Source: Sphingomonadales bacterium UBA2369
GTDB taxonomy: Bacteria > Pseudomonadota > Alphaproteobacteria > Sphingomonadales > Sphingomonadaceae
NCBI GenBank assembly: GCA_002344055.1
Contig: DDTH01000011.1
Coordinates: 205,021-235,745, forward strand
Length of the DNA stretch: 30,725 nt
Direction of reading: 5' to 3'
Each line of letters begins with the position of its first letter. The stretch's first letter is position 1. The notes below the pieces were generated by a model. It saw only the letters and a program-made list of their open reading frames with translations, was not told the origin of the DNA and made no database searches. Of the stretch, positions 23,407-30,725 are shown piece after piece. The position numbers and the translations under genes were made by a program.

Positions 23407-24216
23407 ATGCGTAATCTGAAAATCTTGAAGGCAGCCTTGCTTGCTGCACCCGTATTCCTGTTTGCGGCCCCGGCTTCGGCGCAGCCGGGCGATCATCATG
23501 GCGACATCGCGCAGGAGCATGCCGATCACGCCGAAGATCCGATGCCGATCGATCCGAACGCGGTTCGCGTGAATCTGCCGGAGCCGGCCGAGGCCTGGGC
23601 CGATCACCGCGTGCAGCTGGAGGCCGGGCGCCGTTACTCGATCCGCGTCCAGTCCGAGGCGTTCGACCCGGTCGCCCGTCTCGTCCGCGCCGGCTCGACC
23701 GACGTGCTGGTCGAGGATGACGATAGCGGCGGCGCGATGAGCCCGCTGATGGTGTTCACGCCGCAGACCTCGGGCGAATATATCGTGCAGGTGAAGAGCT
23801 TCGCGCCGGGCGGATCGGGCGAGTTCGCGGTGAGCGTCAACGCGATGGGGCCGCTGCCGGCCCTGATCACCACCGGCGCGCGCACCGAGCGCGGCAATTG
23901 GCGCGTCTATGCCGGCAATCTCAATGCCAGCAGCGCGACCGAGCGCGGCGCGAAATATGCCGATTACGAGCTGCGGCTCACCGACGGCCAGATCGCGATG
24001 CTGCACGTGCTCGGCACGGGCGATATCGACACCAAGCTGCAGGTCTTCCGGGCCTCCGAGCGCGGCCTGACCCCGCTGGCCGAAAGCGATGACGAGGGCG
24101 GCGGGCTGAACCCGTTCATCCTGTTCAACCCGGGCGAGGCCGGAACCTATGTCGTGCGCGTGATCGGCTATGACGAATCTGCGACCGGCGCCTACCGGCT
24201 GCGCATCGGACACTAA
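23407..24216 (+). CDS. Secreted protein with two PPC-like beta-sandwich domains
   Basis: A 269-residue exported protein. A Sec signal peptide ends at ASA-Q (after residue 25). Next is a His/Asp/Glu-rich stretch (DHHGDIAQEHADHAED) that might bind metal. Two similar blocks follow: about 55-150 (AGRRYSIRVQSEAFDPVARL, DDDSGGAMSPLMVFTP, SGEYIVQVKSF) and about 160-269 (DGQIAMLHVLGTGDIDTKLQVF, SDDEGGGLNPFILFNP, AGTYVVRVIGY). Each matches the layout of the bacterial pre-peptidase C-terminal (PPC) domain, normally attached to secreted proteases. No catalytic domain is present, so this is a stand-alone, probably carbohydrate- or protein-binding, envelope protein. A GGGGAGGA ribosome-binding site precedes the ATG. 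Confidence 0.8.
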   Translation: MRNLKILKAALLAAPVFLFAAPASAQPGDHHGDIAQEHADHAEDPMPIDPNAVRVNLPEPAEAWADHRVQLEAGRRYSIRVQSEAFDPVARLVRAGSTDVLVEDDDSGGAMSPLMVFTPQTSGEYIVQVKSFAPGGSGEFAVSVNAMGPLPALITTGARTERGNWRVYAGNLNASSATERGAKYADYELRLTDGQIAMLHVLGTGDIDTKLQVFRASERGLTPLAESDDEGGGLNPFILFNPGEAGTYVVRVIGYDESATGAYRLRIGH

Positions 24217-24229
24217 GGGGCAGCTTCGG

Positions 24230-24253
24230 CGGCGGCAGGGGAAACTGCCGCCG
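24230..24253. terminator. GC-rich hairpin between convergent genes
   Basis: cggcggcag (24230-24238) and ctgccgccg (24245-24253) form a perfect 9-bp stem with a gggaaa loop, in the 43-bp gap between stop codons of two converging genes. No T-run follows, so termination efficiency is uncertain, but location supports the call. Confidence 0.65.
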
Positions 24254-24259
24254 GAGCCT

Positions 24260-25594
24260 CTATTCCGCAGGGGCCGGCGAGGGCGACTTCGCCGGCTTTT
24301 GCGTGCCGATCAGAAAGCGGATGAAGCGCGGCACCGGCCCGTGCCTGTCCATCCAGGCGGCATATTCGCGATAGGCCGGGTCTTCTGACAGGTGCTTTTC
24401 CTCGGTCCGCGCGCGCCAGTAATAGACGCCGCTGACGGCCACCATGATCACCGTGTTGCGGACGGAATCGACCAGGCTGCCATTCACCGACAGGAAGGGC
24501 AGGACCCCGAACCACCAGAAGAGATTCTTCGACAGATAGGCCGGGTGCTTCGTCCAGGCATAGGGGCCGTGGGTGAGGATGCCGCGATGGGTGAGGTTGG
24601 AGAAGCGCAGGCCGAAGGCGATCGTCGCCCAGGCGTAGATGCCAGTCAGGATCGCCAGCCACGCCGCATTGAGCGTCAGCAGGATGTTCGACCCGTCCAG
24701 CCACTGGACCCAGCCCTCCGAACCGGCAGTGCCGGGGTGATAGTTGAGCGGCCCGCCATCGCCCATCAGGATGAAGGGCGGATAGCAGATGAGCGCCGCC
24801 ATCCAGGCCGAGGCATAAGGATTGGCCGAGCGGATGTGCGCGTCCAGCACCTTGAAGGTCATGATGTAGCCGACGCTCGCCATCGTCACGTCGATCATGA
24901 ACATGAGCGCGATCAGCCACAGGCCGAACTGGGCCGGATTGGCCAGAATCCAGTCGGTGCTGGCGCTGATCGCCGCCGACCAGTTGCCCGGCGTGATCGC
25001 GAGCATGAAGGCCAGGAAGAAGGCCTTGATCGCCCAGGACCGGAAGAAATCGAACATGATTTCGCGGTCGACATCCTCGGTGCGGCCAATGATCCACGAG
25101 CCGAAATGCCAGGCGCCGTCCCGCGGCTCCTTCAGCCGCCGGTCGAGCCAGAGCACATAGGGTACCGACAGGACGACCATCGGAATGGCCGCGTACATGA
25201 ACAACTGCATCGAGAAGAGGTAGGGATCGTTCCAATACCAGCGGGCGACGCAATAGAGGCAGCCGATAATCCCCCAGATGCCCCACAGGCCGGCAATCTT
25301 GACGATGCTGACGTCCAACACGTCCTTGAGCGGACGCGGCGGCGAATCCCAGTCCAGCCCGGTGGAGGGATTGCGATGCACCTTGTCGACGAGCAGCGAC
25401 CACAAAACCATCGGCACACCGCAAGCGGCAAGCGCGACCAGCGCCGAAAGCGGACCCGACATGCCGAAGGCTCGGGCGATGCCGGCCCAGACCAGAAGCC
25501 CGACGACTCCGGCCAGGCCGACGCCCCCGCTGACGGCGGAGGCGGGGCGCGGATCGGCCCGGGTTGCTGGATCGCTTGCAGCGGCGGTGGACAT
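24260..25594 (-). CDS. Polytopic membrane methyltransferase, ICMT/PEMT-like
   Basis: A 444-residue integral membrane protein with around ten predicted helices. The C-terminal third carries the isoprenylcysteine/phospholipid methyltransferase signature: GILTHGPYAWTKHPAYLSKNLFWW, then RARTEEKHLSEDPAYREYAAW near residues 395-415, which together bind SAM. Bacterial relatives are usually about 150-230 residues; here about 230 extra residues add N-terminal helices and soluble loops, including an aromatic-rich region (RWYWNDPYLFSMQLFMY). Substrate is unknown; bacteria lack the usual isoprenylated protein substrates, so a lipid or quinone-type acceptor is more plausible. The start at 25594 puts a soluble Ala/Pro-rich leader before the first helix. 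It is transcribed alone. Confidence 0.8.
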   Translation of the reverse strand: MSTAAASDPATRADPRPASAVSGGVGLAGVVGLLVWAGIARAFGMSGPLSALVALAACGVPMVLWSLLVDKVHRNPSTGLDWDSPPRPLKDVLDVSIVKIAGLWGIWGIIGCLYCVARWYWNDPYLFSMQLFMYAAIPMVVLSVPYVLWLDRRLKEPRDGAWHFGSWIIGRTEDVDREIMFDFFRSWAIKAFFLAFMLAITPGNWSAAISASTDWILANPAQFGLWLIALMFMIDVTMASVGYIMTFKVLDAHIRSANPYASAWMAALICYPPFILMGDGGPLNYHPGTAGSEGWVQWLDGSNILLTLNAAWLAILTGIYAWATIAFGLRFSNLTHRGILTHGPYAWTKHPAYLSKNLFWWFGVLPFLSVNGSLVDSVRNTVIMVAVSGVYYWRARTEEKHLSEDPAYREYAAWMDRHGPVPRFIRFLIGTQKPAKSPSPAPAE

Positions 25595-25760
25595 GGCCGC
25601 GACTTACGGGGGAAATGGTAAGGAAGCCGTGAAGGATCCGGATTGGCGTCATTTCACCGCAGAAAAACGGATAAATCCGCCTGCGTAAGCGCTTCGTAAA
25701 CCAGTGGTCGGGCAAGGCCCCGGATCAGACGGGAAAACCCGCGCGACGACCCAAGTGGAT

Positions 25761-26411
25761 ATGACGATGCTGCCGCACGAATATGTGGAGGAGACGAGCT
25801 TATCGCTCTCGCCCGCCGCGCCCGCGCCGCCCGAGCGGCGCGAAGGGCAGCGGCACCTCACCATATTGCGCGTCGGCGCGCTGACCATCGACGGGGTGCG
25901 CGAACTCTGCCTGGTCCGCAACATCTCCGCCGGCGGCGTTATGGCGCATGTCTACCGCCAGATCGGCGTCGGCACCGAGGTTGAGATCGAAATCAAGAAC
26001 GACCTGCCGATCAGGGGCAAGGTGGTCTGGGAGCGCGATTCCAACATCGGCGTCGCCTTCGACGAGAAAATCGACGTACCCGGCCTGCTCGCGGCCTCCA
26101 AATTGCTGGGCGACGGCCGCCGCGCCCGCAGCCCGCGCGTCGAGGTGGACCGCAAGGCCCGCCTGCGCTGCGGCGCGGACGTGTACGAAGTCCATGTCTG
26201 CGACGTCAGCCAGGGCGGCGTGAAGATCGAGACCGACGCCGAGCTTCCCATGAATGGCGATGTCGTCGTGACGCTGGAAGGATTCCGTCCCCTCCCCGGC
26301 ATCGTCCGCTGGGCGCATGACGGCCAAGCCGGGATCAACTTCATCCAGGTGATCCCGATCGCCGAATTGTGCGAGTGGCTTCGGGCCGGAGACACACGCC
26401 CGGAACGCTGA
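25761..26411 (+). CDS. Tandem PilZ domain protein
   Basis: A 216-residue cytoplasmic protein of two PilZ-type beta barrels. The first has RREGQR (R27xxxR31) and NISAGG (54-59), keeping the c-di-GMP RxxxR and N/DxSxxG motifs. The second has a compressed arginine motif, RSPR (123-126), with DVSQGG (148-153), so c-di-GMP binding by the first domain is more likely. Such proteins act as receptors that pass c-di-GMP levels to motility or exopolysaccharide machinery. The ATG at 25761 is chosen over an upstream GTG (25704); a second ATG at 25767 also fits. The 166 bp upstream show no clear promoter. A ggcggatccgcc palindrome (26414-26425) follows the stop and may mark the transcript end. Confidence 0.88.
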   Translation: MTMLPHEYVEETSLSLSPAAPAPPERREGQRHLTILRVGALTIDGVRELCLVRNISAGGVMAHVYRQIGVGTEVEIEIKNDLPIRGKVVWERDSNIGVAFDEKIDVPGLLAASKLLGDGRRARSPRVEVDRKARLRCGADVYEVHVCDVSQGGVKIETDAELPMNGDVVVTLEGFRPLPGIVRWAHDGQAGINFIQVIPIAELCEWLRAGDTRPER

Positions 26412-26486
26412 AAGGCGGATCCGCCCCGTCCGGTCGCATCGGGACCGCGCCACGCCCATCGGGAACAGTTCTTCGCCCCCGCGAAT

Positions 26487-26500
26487 TTGTCATGGATCAA
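26487..26500 (+). promoter_or_regulatory. Possible FNR/FixK-like half-matching box
   Basis: ttgtcatggatcaa sits 74 bp before the universal stress gene start. The right half ATCAA fits the FNR/FixK consensus TTGAY-N4-RTCAA, the left half only in its first three bases. Universal stress genes are often under FixK/FNR control in alphaproteobacteria, but one imperfect match is weak. The remainder of the 163-bp gap (26412-26574) shows no other feature I can support. Confidence 0.25.
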
Positions 26501-26574
26501 TTTCATGGGCCCGGGCCACTGCAATGATGGTCCGCAAGGGTCCGTGCCGGGCCTCGAGCGCCAGGAGATTCGCG

Positions 26575-27390
26575 ATGAAATCGATTCTGATCCATGCCGA
26601 CGGCGACAATGGGCTTGCCGCGCGACTGCAGTCCGGCTTCGATCTCGCCCGCGCTTTCGATGCGCACATCACCTGTGTTCAGGCGACCCCTTATGACAGT
26701 TTCGTCGTCGCCGACCCGTTCGGCAGCGTCTATGCCCTGCCCGAATTGCTGCGCGCCGCAGACGAGCGGAAGGGAACGAACCGCGCCGCGGTCGAAGCGA
26801 AGCTGCGCGGCGAAGGCCTGAGCTGGGACTGGCTGGAAGCAACGGGTGCGCCGGAGCAGGCCCTTGTCGCGGCGAGTCCCCTGGCCGACCTTATTCTCGT
26901 CAACCTGCCAGGCCGCGCCGGCGAAGCCGCCGGCCGGATGATGGGGATCGTCGGAGAGGTGATCGTCCATGGCCGGACGCCGCTTCTGGCGGTGCCGTCG
27001 AGCGCCGGGCGCTTCGATCCCTTTGCACCAGTGGTGGTGGCCTGGAATGGCGCGCCTGAAGCCTCGACCGCGCTGCGCGCCGCCATGCCTCTGCTGAAGA
27101 AGGCCCGCGAGATCCATATCGTGACCGTCGCGGAGGAAAGGCCGGATGGCTTCCCGGCCACGCAAGCGTGCCAATATCTGGGCTGGCACGGCCTCGAACC
27201 GGTCCTTCACGAACTGGAGGTTGATGCGGGCGGCATAGCCGAAACCCTGCACGGCGCGGCCCGCGCGCGCGGCGCATCCTGTCTCGTGATGGGGGCATAC
27301 GGCCATTCGCGGTTCCGCGAGGCGATCTTCGGCGGCGTGACGAGGGAGTTGCTCCAGCAGGACGAACTTCCCCTGCTGCTCGGGCGCTGA
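26575..27390 (+). CDS. Universal stress protein, tandem UspA fold
   Basis: A 271-residue cytoplasmic protein of two UspA-like Rossmann domains. The first begins KSILIHADGDNG and lacks a recognisable nucleotide loop. The second begins PVVVAWNGAPEASTALRAA and closes with GAYGHSRFREAIFGGVTRELL, which fits the G-x2-G-x9-G-[S/T] ATP-binding motif of the UspFG class. Such proteins help survival under starvation, oxidative or low-oxygen stress. AGGAGA lies 7-8 nt before the ATG at 26575; an in-frame ATG at 26524 adds a non-homologous leader. A weak FNR/FixK-like box is upstream. A tRNA-Tyr gene follows about 100 bp downstream. Confidence 0.9.
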   Translation: MKSILIHADGDNGLAARLQSGFDLARAFDAHITCVQATPYDSFVVADPFGSVYALPELLRAADERKGTNRAAVEAKLRGEGLSWDWLEATGAPEQALVAASPLADLILVNLPGRAGEAAGRMMGIVGEVIVHGRTPLLAVPSSAGRFDPFAPVVVAWNGAPEASTALRAAMPLLKKAREIHIVTVAEERPDGFPATQACQYLGWHGLEPVLHELEVDAGGIAETLHGAARARGASCLVMGAYGHSRFREAIFGGVTRELLQQDELPLLLGR

Positions 27391-27460
27391 CCGCGAACGG
27401 CGAGATGTAGCGCGATGCGGTGCAAGGCCAAGCGTTGACACTGCCCGGCCCTTTCGCCAA

Positions 27461-27490
27461 GGGAGCGCCCTTCCTGATTAGGACGCTCCC
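27461..27490. other. Inverted repeat just upstream of tRNA-Tyr
   Basis: gggagcg (27461-27467) and cgctccc (27484-27490) are perfect reverse complements separated by 16 nt, ending 2 nt before the mature tRNA 5' end. It may be a terminator for the universal stress gene or a leader structure near the RNase P cut. A -35-like ttgaca (27435-27440) lies upstream, but no convincing -10 is at the right distance. Confidence 0.35.
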
Positions 27491-27492
27491 AC

Positions 27493-27579
27493 GGACAGGT
27501 GGCCGAGTGGTTAAAGGCAGCAGACTGTAAATCTGCCCGGGTTTCCCGTACGCTGGTTCGAATCCAGCCCTGTCCACCA
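27493..27579 (+). tRNA. tRNA-Tyr (GTA anticodon)
   Basis: A class II tRNA with long variable arm. Acceptor arms ggacagg (27493-27499) and cctgtcc (27569-27575) pair; the anticodon stem gcaga/tctgc encloses loop ctgtaaa with anticodon GTA at 27527-27529. The TpsiC arm contains ggttcgaatcc. Discriminator A is at 27576 and CCA is genomically encoded (27577-27579). The long variable arm with GTA identifies tyrosine. Confidence 0.97.
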
Positions 27580-27589
27580 GCCTTCGCCT

Positions 27590-27608
27590 GCCGAAGACAG
27601 GCTTCGGC
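27590..27608. terminator. Hairpin after tRNA-Tyr
   Basis: gccgaag (27590-27596) and cttcggc (27602-27608) form a 7-bp stem with a 5-nt loop, 10 nt after the tRNA CCA end and 15 nt before the stop codon of the convergent kinase gene. It probably ends the tRNA transcript; no long T-run follows. Confidence 0.55.
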
Positions 27609-27622
27609 TGGCAAGCCAGATC

Positions 27623-30001
27623 TTAGATGCTTGGCCCCAGCGCGGCGCGCGGCGGGTTGCAGGTGCGCTGCACATAATCGGTGAGTTCGCGCACGGCGTT
27701 GCCGCGATCCGTGTCGGTCAGCTGCCCGCGACGATCCAGCCCGGCATAGAGATCGAGCGTCTCGCGCCAGATGCGGCAGGCGCCCGCATAGTCGCCGCCA
27801 TTATAATGATTGCCGCCATCGGTGCGCCTGGCCGCCGCCATGCTGCGCGCCGCACCGGCCGCACCGCCCGCTTTCTCGACAAGGGAGACATGCATGGCCC
27901 GGACCTGCTCGCCGACCGCATAGGATTCCGGAAAGCGGCGCAGGTCCGCCAGGATCTGGGCCTGCACCTCGGCGACGAGCGCGACCAGCTGCAGCGCGCC
28001 GGCATCGTTGGGGTCACGGGCGCGCAGCCGCTCCGCCTCCGCGCGCGATTCCTCGATCGATTGCCGGGCCAGTTCGTTGCGGTCGTTGCTGCGGTGGACG
28101 ATGGCGCGATAACGCAGTGAGGTCGCGAGGCGGCGGCGGATCAAGGGATCGTCCGGCTGTTCGGCAACAAGGGCGCGGTTGATCTCGACTGCCTGATCGA
28201 GCGTCCGCCGCGCCGGTTCGACCTCCTGCAATTTGTGATGCGCCTCGCCCAGCAGCCGCAAATTGCCGGCCCGGATGCTGCGCATCTGCGGGTCGGCCTG
28301 AAACGGCGCCGGCAGACCCGCGATGAAGCTTTCGGCGGCATTGTGCAGTTCGCGCGCCTGGGGAAAGGCGTCGTCCCAATTGTGCGTGTCGCCCTCGGCC
28401 CGGAGCGCGTCGGCATAGAGCCGCGCCGCCTCCAGATCGCCCGCCGCGCCCGCCGCCATCAGTTCCTTCGCGCGGATCGCCTGCGCGCGGGCGCGCTCGA
28501 CGTCGTTATTATTGTAGAGGTTGGAGCCGGATTGCTCGACCAGCAAAGCCGCCATCGCCCGGCGCACGTTCGCGTCGTCCGGGTGCCGATCCAGCAGGCC
28601 ACCCAATATCTCTTCCGAGCGCGCCAGCAGCGCATCGGCATCCGCATAGCGCCCCAATTGGCTCGCCTGGCCGCCGCCCACCACCTGCGCCAGCCGCATA
28701 TAGCCAAGACCCGCCTCGATCCGGACATCGAGCGGCGCATTCTCGTCCGCCGCCAGCGCCTCGAGATAGGTCAGGCCCGCACGGGCGAGATATTCGCGCG
28801 CCTGTGTCGAACCCGGCACGCGACTCACCTGGTCGAAGGCGTCGAACAGCAAGGTCTTGGCGATCGCGCGGGTTTCCCCGAAGCGCCGCTCGGACTCCGC
28901 CAGCGCGCGCTCCGCCCGCATGTTGGCGAACAGGGCCGCACCGAGCGCGCCGACCAGCAGCAGCAAGGCGATGGCCGCTCCCGCGACGCCGAGGCGATGC
29001 CGGCCGATGAACTTGCGCAGCACATAGCCGCGGCCGCCCCCCACGGCGCTGACCGGCATGCCGGCGCGCCACGCCGCCACATCCGCGCCGAGCGCATCGG
29101 CTGTCGGGTAGCGATCGGCGGGATCGAGCATCGTCGCCCTGGCGACAATCGCGCGCAGCTCGCGGTCGCCGGCCGCCGGCGGAAGCATTTTCGCCAGCAA
29201 TTTGCCGAGCGAATAGATGTCGGCGGCGGTCGTCACCTGCGCGCTCGTCATCCGTTCCGGCGCGGCATAGCCGGGCGTGAGGCTGAGGCTGCCGAGCGAC
29301 GTCCGCGCCGGTGCCGCGCCCGCGTCGACCGGCTTGGCGATGCCGAAGTCGATCAGCTTCACGCTCCCTTCCGCCGTCACCAGAACATTGGCCGGCGTCA
29401 GGTCGCGGTGGACGATCAGGTTGCGGTTGGCGAAGGCGACGGCGCCACAGATTTCGGCAAAGAGCCGGCAGCGCGTCTCCCGGTCCGGTGCGTGCGCCTC
29501 GATCCAGGCGAGCAGGGGCTCGCCGTCGACGAACTCCATGACGATGTAGGGCGAGCCGCTCTCGGTCTCGCCCCCGTCATAGAGCTGCGCGATATGGGGA
29601 TGACGCAGGGCCGCGAGCGTTTGCCGCTCGCGCTCGAACCGCTCGACCAGCCCTTCCGACAGCAGTCCGGCCTTGATCACCTTGATCGCCGCGACGTGGG
29701 CGAAGTCGCCGGTCATCCGCTCGCCGCGATAGACCGCGCCCATCCCGCCGCGGCCGATCCGTTCGACGATGCGATAGGCGCCGATCCGTTCGGGCGGCGC
29801 CTCTTCCTCCAGCGCGTCCACCGCCGCGCCGGTCTGCAGGCCCGCGCGCCGGTCCGCCTCGCGCATCGCCGCGAGCCGCGCCGCCAGATCCGGCCGCCCC
29901 TCGGTCCGCTCGGCCAGAAAGGCATCGCGGTCCGCCTCGGGCAGTTCGAGCATCGCCTCGAACAGGAAGAGCGTCTCGCGCTCGAGCCGGTCGTCAGGCA
30001 T
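27623..30001 (-). CDS. Membrane Ser/Thr protein kinase with TPR-like sensor region
   Basis: A 792-residue kinase. The kinase domain (about 75-315) has the glycine loop GRGGMG (83-88), catalytic K107, HRD (198-200), N205, DFG (218-220) and TPGYAAPE (242-249). In place of the usual HRDLKPxN it has HRDLTPAN, so the catalytic-loop lysine is Thr202; activity may depend on another residue or be reduced. One membrane helix (about 338-359) follows, then about 430 residues of helical TPR-like repeats, predicted periplasmic. Its ATG overlaps the sigma factor stop by 8 bp, implying coupled translation. The kinase probably controls the sigma factor by phosphorylation, as established for related sigma-kinase pairs; that is inference here. 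Confidence 0.92.
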   Translation of the reverse strand: MPDDRLERETLFLFEAMLELPEADRDAFLAERTEGRPDLAARLAAMREADRRAGLQTGAAVDALEEEAPPERIGAYRIVERIGRGGMGAVYRGERMTGDFAHVAAIKVIKAGLLSEGLVERFERERQTLAALRHPHIAQLYDGGETESGSPYIVMEFVDGEPLLAWIEAHAPDRETRCRLFAEICGAVAFANRNLIVHRDLTPANVLVTAEGSVKLIDFGIAKPVDAGAAPARTSLGSLSLTPGYAAPERMTSAQVTTAADIYSLGKLLAKMLPPAAGDRELRAIVARATMLDPADRYPTADALGADVAAWRAGMPVSAVGGGRGYVLRKFIGRHRLGVAGAAIALLLLVGALGAALFANMRAERALAESERRFGETRAIAKTLLFDAFDQVSRVPGSTQAREYLARAGLTYLEALAADENAPLDVRIEAGLGYMRLAQVVGGGQASQLGRYADADALLARSEEILGGLLDRHPDDANVRRAMAALLVEQSGSNLYNNNDVERARAQAIRAKELMAAGAAGDLEAARLYADALRAEGDTHNWDDAFPQARELHNAAESFIAGLPAPFQADPQMRSIRAGNLRLLGEAHHKLQEVEPARRTLDQAVEINRALVAEQPDDPLIRRRLATSLRYRAIVHRSNDRNELARQSIEESRAEAERLRARDPNDAGALQLVALVAEVQAQILADLRRFPESYAVGEQVRAMHVSLVEKAGGAAGAARSMAAARRTDGGNHYNGGDYAGACRIWRETLDLYAGLDRRGQLTDTDRGNAVRELTDYVQRTCNPPRAALGPSI

Positions 30002-30554
30002 CGTCCACCGGATTGGCCAGCGCGTCCATCAGCCAGGCCCGCGCCACCTGCCAGCGGCGCTTCACCGTCGGCTCGGACACGCCCGTCACCGCCGCCACGT
30101 CCGCAGTCGTCATGCCGCCGAAATAACGCATCTCCACGAGGTCGCTAAGTTCCGGGTTCAGCGCGCGCAGCCGGATCAATGCGGCTTCCAACTCCATCAG
30201 GTCGACCCGCTGGCCGCCGTCAATCTGGGTGTGCAGTTCGACCTTGCGGTGGCGGCGCTTGGACGAGGCCTTGGCGCGCGCATGATCGACCAGGATGTTG
30301 CGCATGATGTGCGACGCCAGCGCCACGAAATTCGCCCGGCCGCCGGGCGTCACGGAATCGGTGCGCATGATGCGCAGCACCGCGTCGTTGATCAGGTCGC
30401 CGGTCGACAGCGAGGAATCGCGTTCCTGCCGCAGCCGCGCGCCCGCAATCTTCAGCAATTCCGGGTGCAGCCGGGCGATCAGCGCGTTGCGCGCGCCGCC
30501 TTCGCCGCCCTGCCACTGGGCGAGCAGAACGTTGGTGTTCGCCTCTTCCCGCAT
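29994..30554 (-). CDS. ECF-type sigma-70 factor, kinase-linked group (TIGR02999-like)
   Basis: A 186-residue alternative sigma factor. Region 2 (about 22-95) includes SLSTGDLINDAVLRIMR and GRANFVALASHIMRNILVDHARA, typical of the TIGR02999 group; region 4 (about 122-180) ends in a helix-turn-helix, MTTADVAAVTGVSEPTVKRRWQVARAWL. The ATG at 30554 is chosen because GGTGG lies 5 nt upstream and the longer reading frame to 30683 runs through the tRNA-Gly gene. No anti-sigma gene is adjacent; instead the kinase gene overlaps its end, which fits a sigma factor controlled by phosphorylation. Target promoters are unknown. Confidence 0.92.
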   Translation of the reverse strand: MREEANTNVLLAQWQGGEGGARNALIARLHPELLKIAGARLRQERDSSLSTGDLINDAVLRIMRTDSVTPGGRANFVALASHIMRNILVDHARAKASSKRRHRKVELHTQIDGGQRVDLMELEAALIRLRALNPELSDLVEMRYFGGMTTADVAAVTGVSEPTVKRRWQVARAWLMDALANPVDDA

Positions 30555-30622
30555 CTGATCCACCCCGGAAACGCCATAGATTCCCGGAAATGCGTGACCT
30601 GGCAAGGGCGCCGGTGTGCCAA

Positions 30623-30638
30623 GGCGGGCTTGCCCGCC
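30623..30638. other. Short hairpin between sigma gene and tRNA-Gly
   Basis: ggcgggc (30623-30629) and gcccgcc (30632-30638) form a tight stem in the 114-bp gap between the divergent sigma factor and tRNA-Gly genes. Both promoters must lie in this gap, so it may sit in the leader of the sigma transcript. I see no convincing -35/-10 pair. Confidence 0.3.
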
Positions 30639-30668
30639 GCGCCGCGCACGATTAGGCGAGAGCGGCAC

Positions 30669-30725
30669 GCGGGTGTAGCTCAATGGTAGAGCAGAAGCCT
30701 TCCAAGCTTACGACGAGGGTTCGAT
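30669..30725 (+). tRNA. tRNA-Gly (TCC anticodon), 3' end cut by window
   Basis: The 5' acceptor strand gcgggtg begins at 30669, the D arm is gctc...gagc, and the anticodon loop cttccaa gives TCC at 30701-30703. The TpsiC arm starts gggttcgat and is cut off by the window end, so the acceptor pairing cannot be checked. Confidence 0.9.

Noticed and set aside
30594..30632. A sigma-54-like promoter (ttggcac ... ttgcc) on the minus strand before the sigma factor gene
   Set aside because: The GG-to-GC distance is about 15 nt rather than the strict 10, so sigma-54 could not use it.

Overview
The window is a compact, GC-rich chromosomal segment, almost certainly from an alphaproteobacterium and most likely a member of the Sphingomonadales. 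The grounds are inferential: gene density and codon use; the ~457-residue plant/alphaproteobacterial type of glutamate-cysteine ligase; a YkuD_2 murein L,D-transpeptidase with a twin-arginine leader; an ECF sigma factor fused by overlap to a Ser/Thr kinase; a tandem PilZ protein; and short GC-rich palindromic repeats between and inside genes. No phage, plasmid, CRISPR or transposase gene is visible.

Layout. 64-1395: a divergent DAACS-type symporter. 1425-6660 (minus strand): a tightly overlapped unit reading POT-family peptide transporter, lipoprotein amidohydrolase, a second amidohydrolase that has lost its metal ligands, and an unrecognised protein of atypical composition. 6805-8363: nitroreductase, short YtrA-like GntR regulator, MliC-like lipoprotein. 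8481-11862: an envelope block with a proline-rich one-TM protein and two convergent L,D-transpeptidases sharing a bidirectional terminator. 12110-14993: msrA, a palindromic repeat, then a threonine synthase/glycerophosphodiesterase pair. 15035-17887: a 25-residue membrane peptide, Sua5/TsaC and an acyl-CoA dehydrogenase. 17884-20727: DUF4383 membrane protein, GGDEF/EAL protein and DUF72 protein. 20747-24216: a LysR-type regulator with an apparent second, degenerate HTH, gshA, and a secreted two-domain PPC-like protein. 24260-27390: a large ICMT-type membrane methyltransferase, a double PilZ protein and a universal stress protein. 27493-30725: tRNA-Tyr, a convergent sigma-kinase operon, and the 5' part of tRNA-Gly, which runs off the window.

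Functional themes are peptide uptake and hydrolysis at the envelope, peptidoglycan cross-link remodelling, oxidative and general stress (MsrA, GshA, universal stress protein, nitroreductase) and c-di-GMP signalling (GGDEF/EAL plus PilZ).

The most unusual observation is a 129-bp terminally inverted element (3292-3420) lying inside the signal-peptide codons of the second amidohydrolase. It is exactly 43 codons long, has no stop in the reading frame, and removing it in silico rebuilds a textbook 21-residue signal peptide. This is direct evidence of a palindromic repeat that has moved into a coding region and been translated through. A related but longer palindromic repeat lies at 12660-12814. 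The other strong leads are the pairing of an intact and a metal-ligand-less amidohydrolase with a peptide permease, the tandem-HTH LysR regulator, and the 25-residue membrane peptide. I did not find a complete, clearly new multi-gene system.
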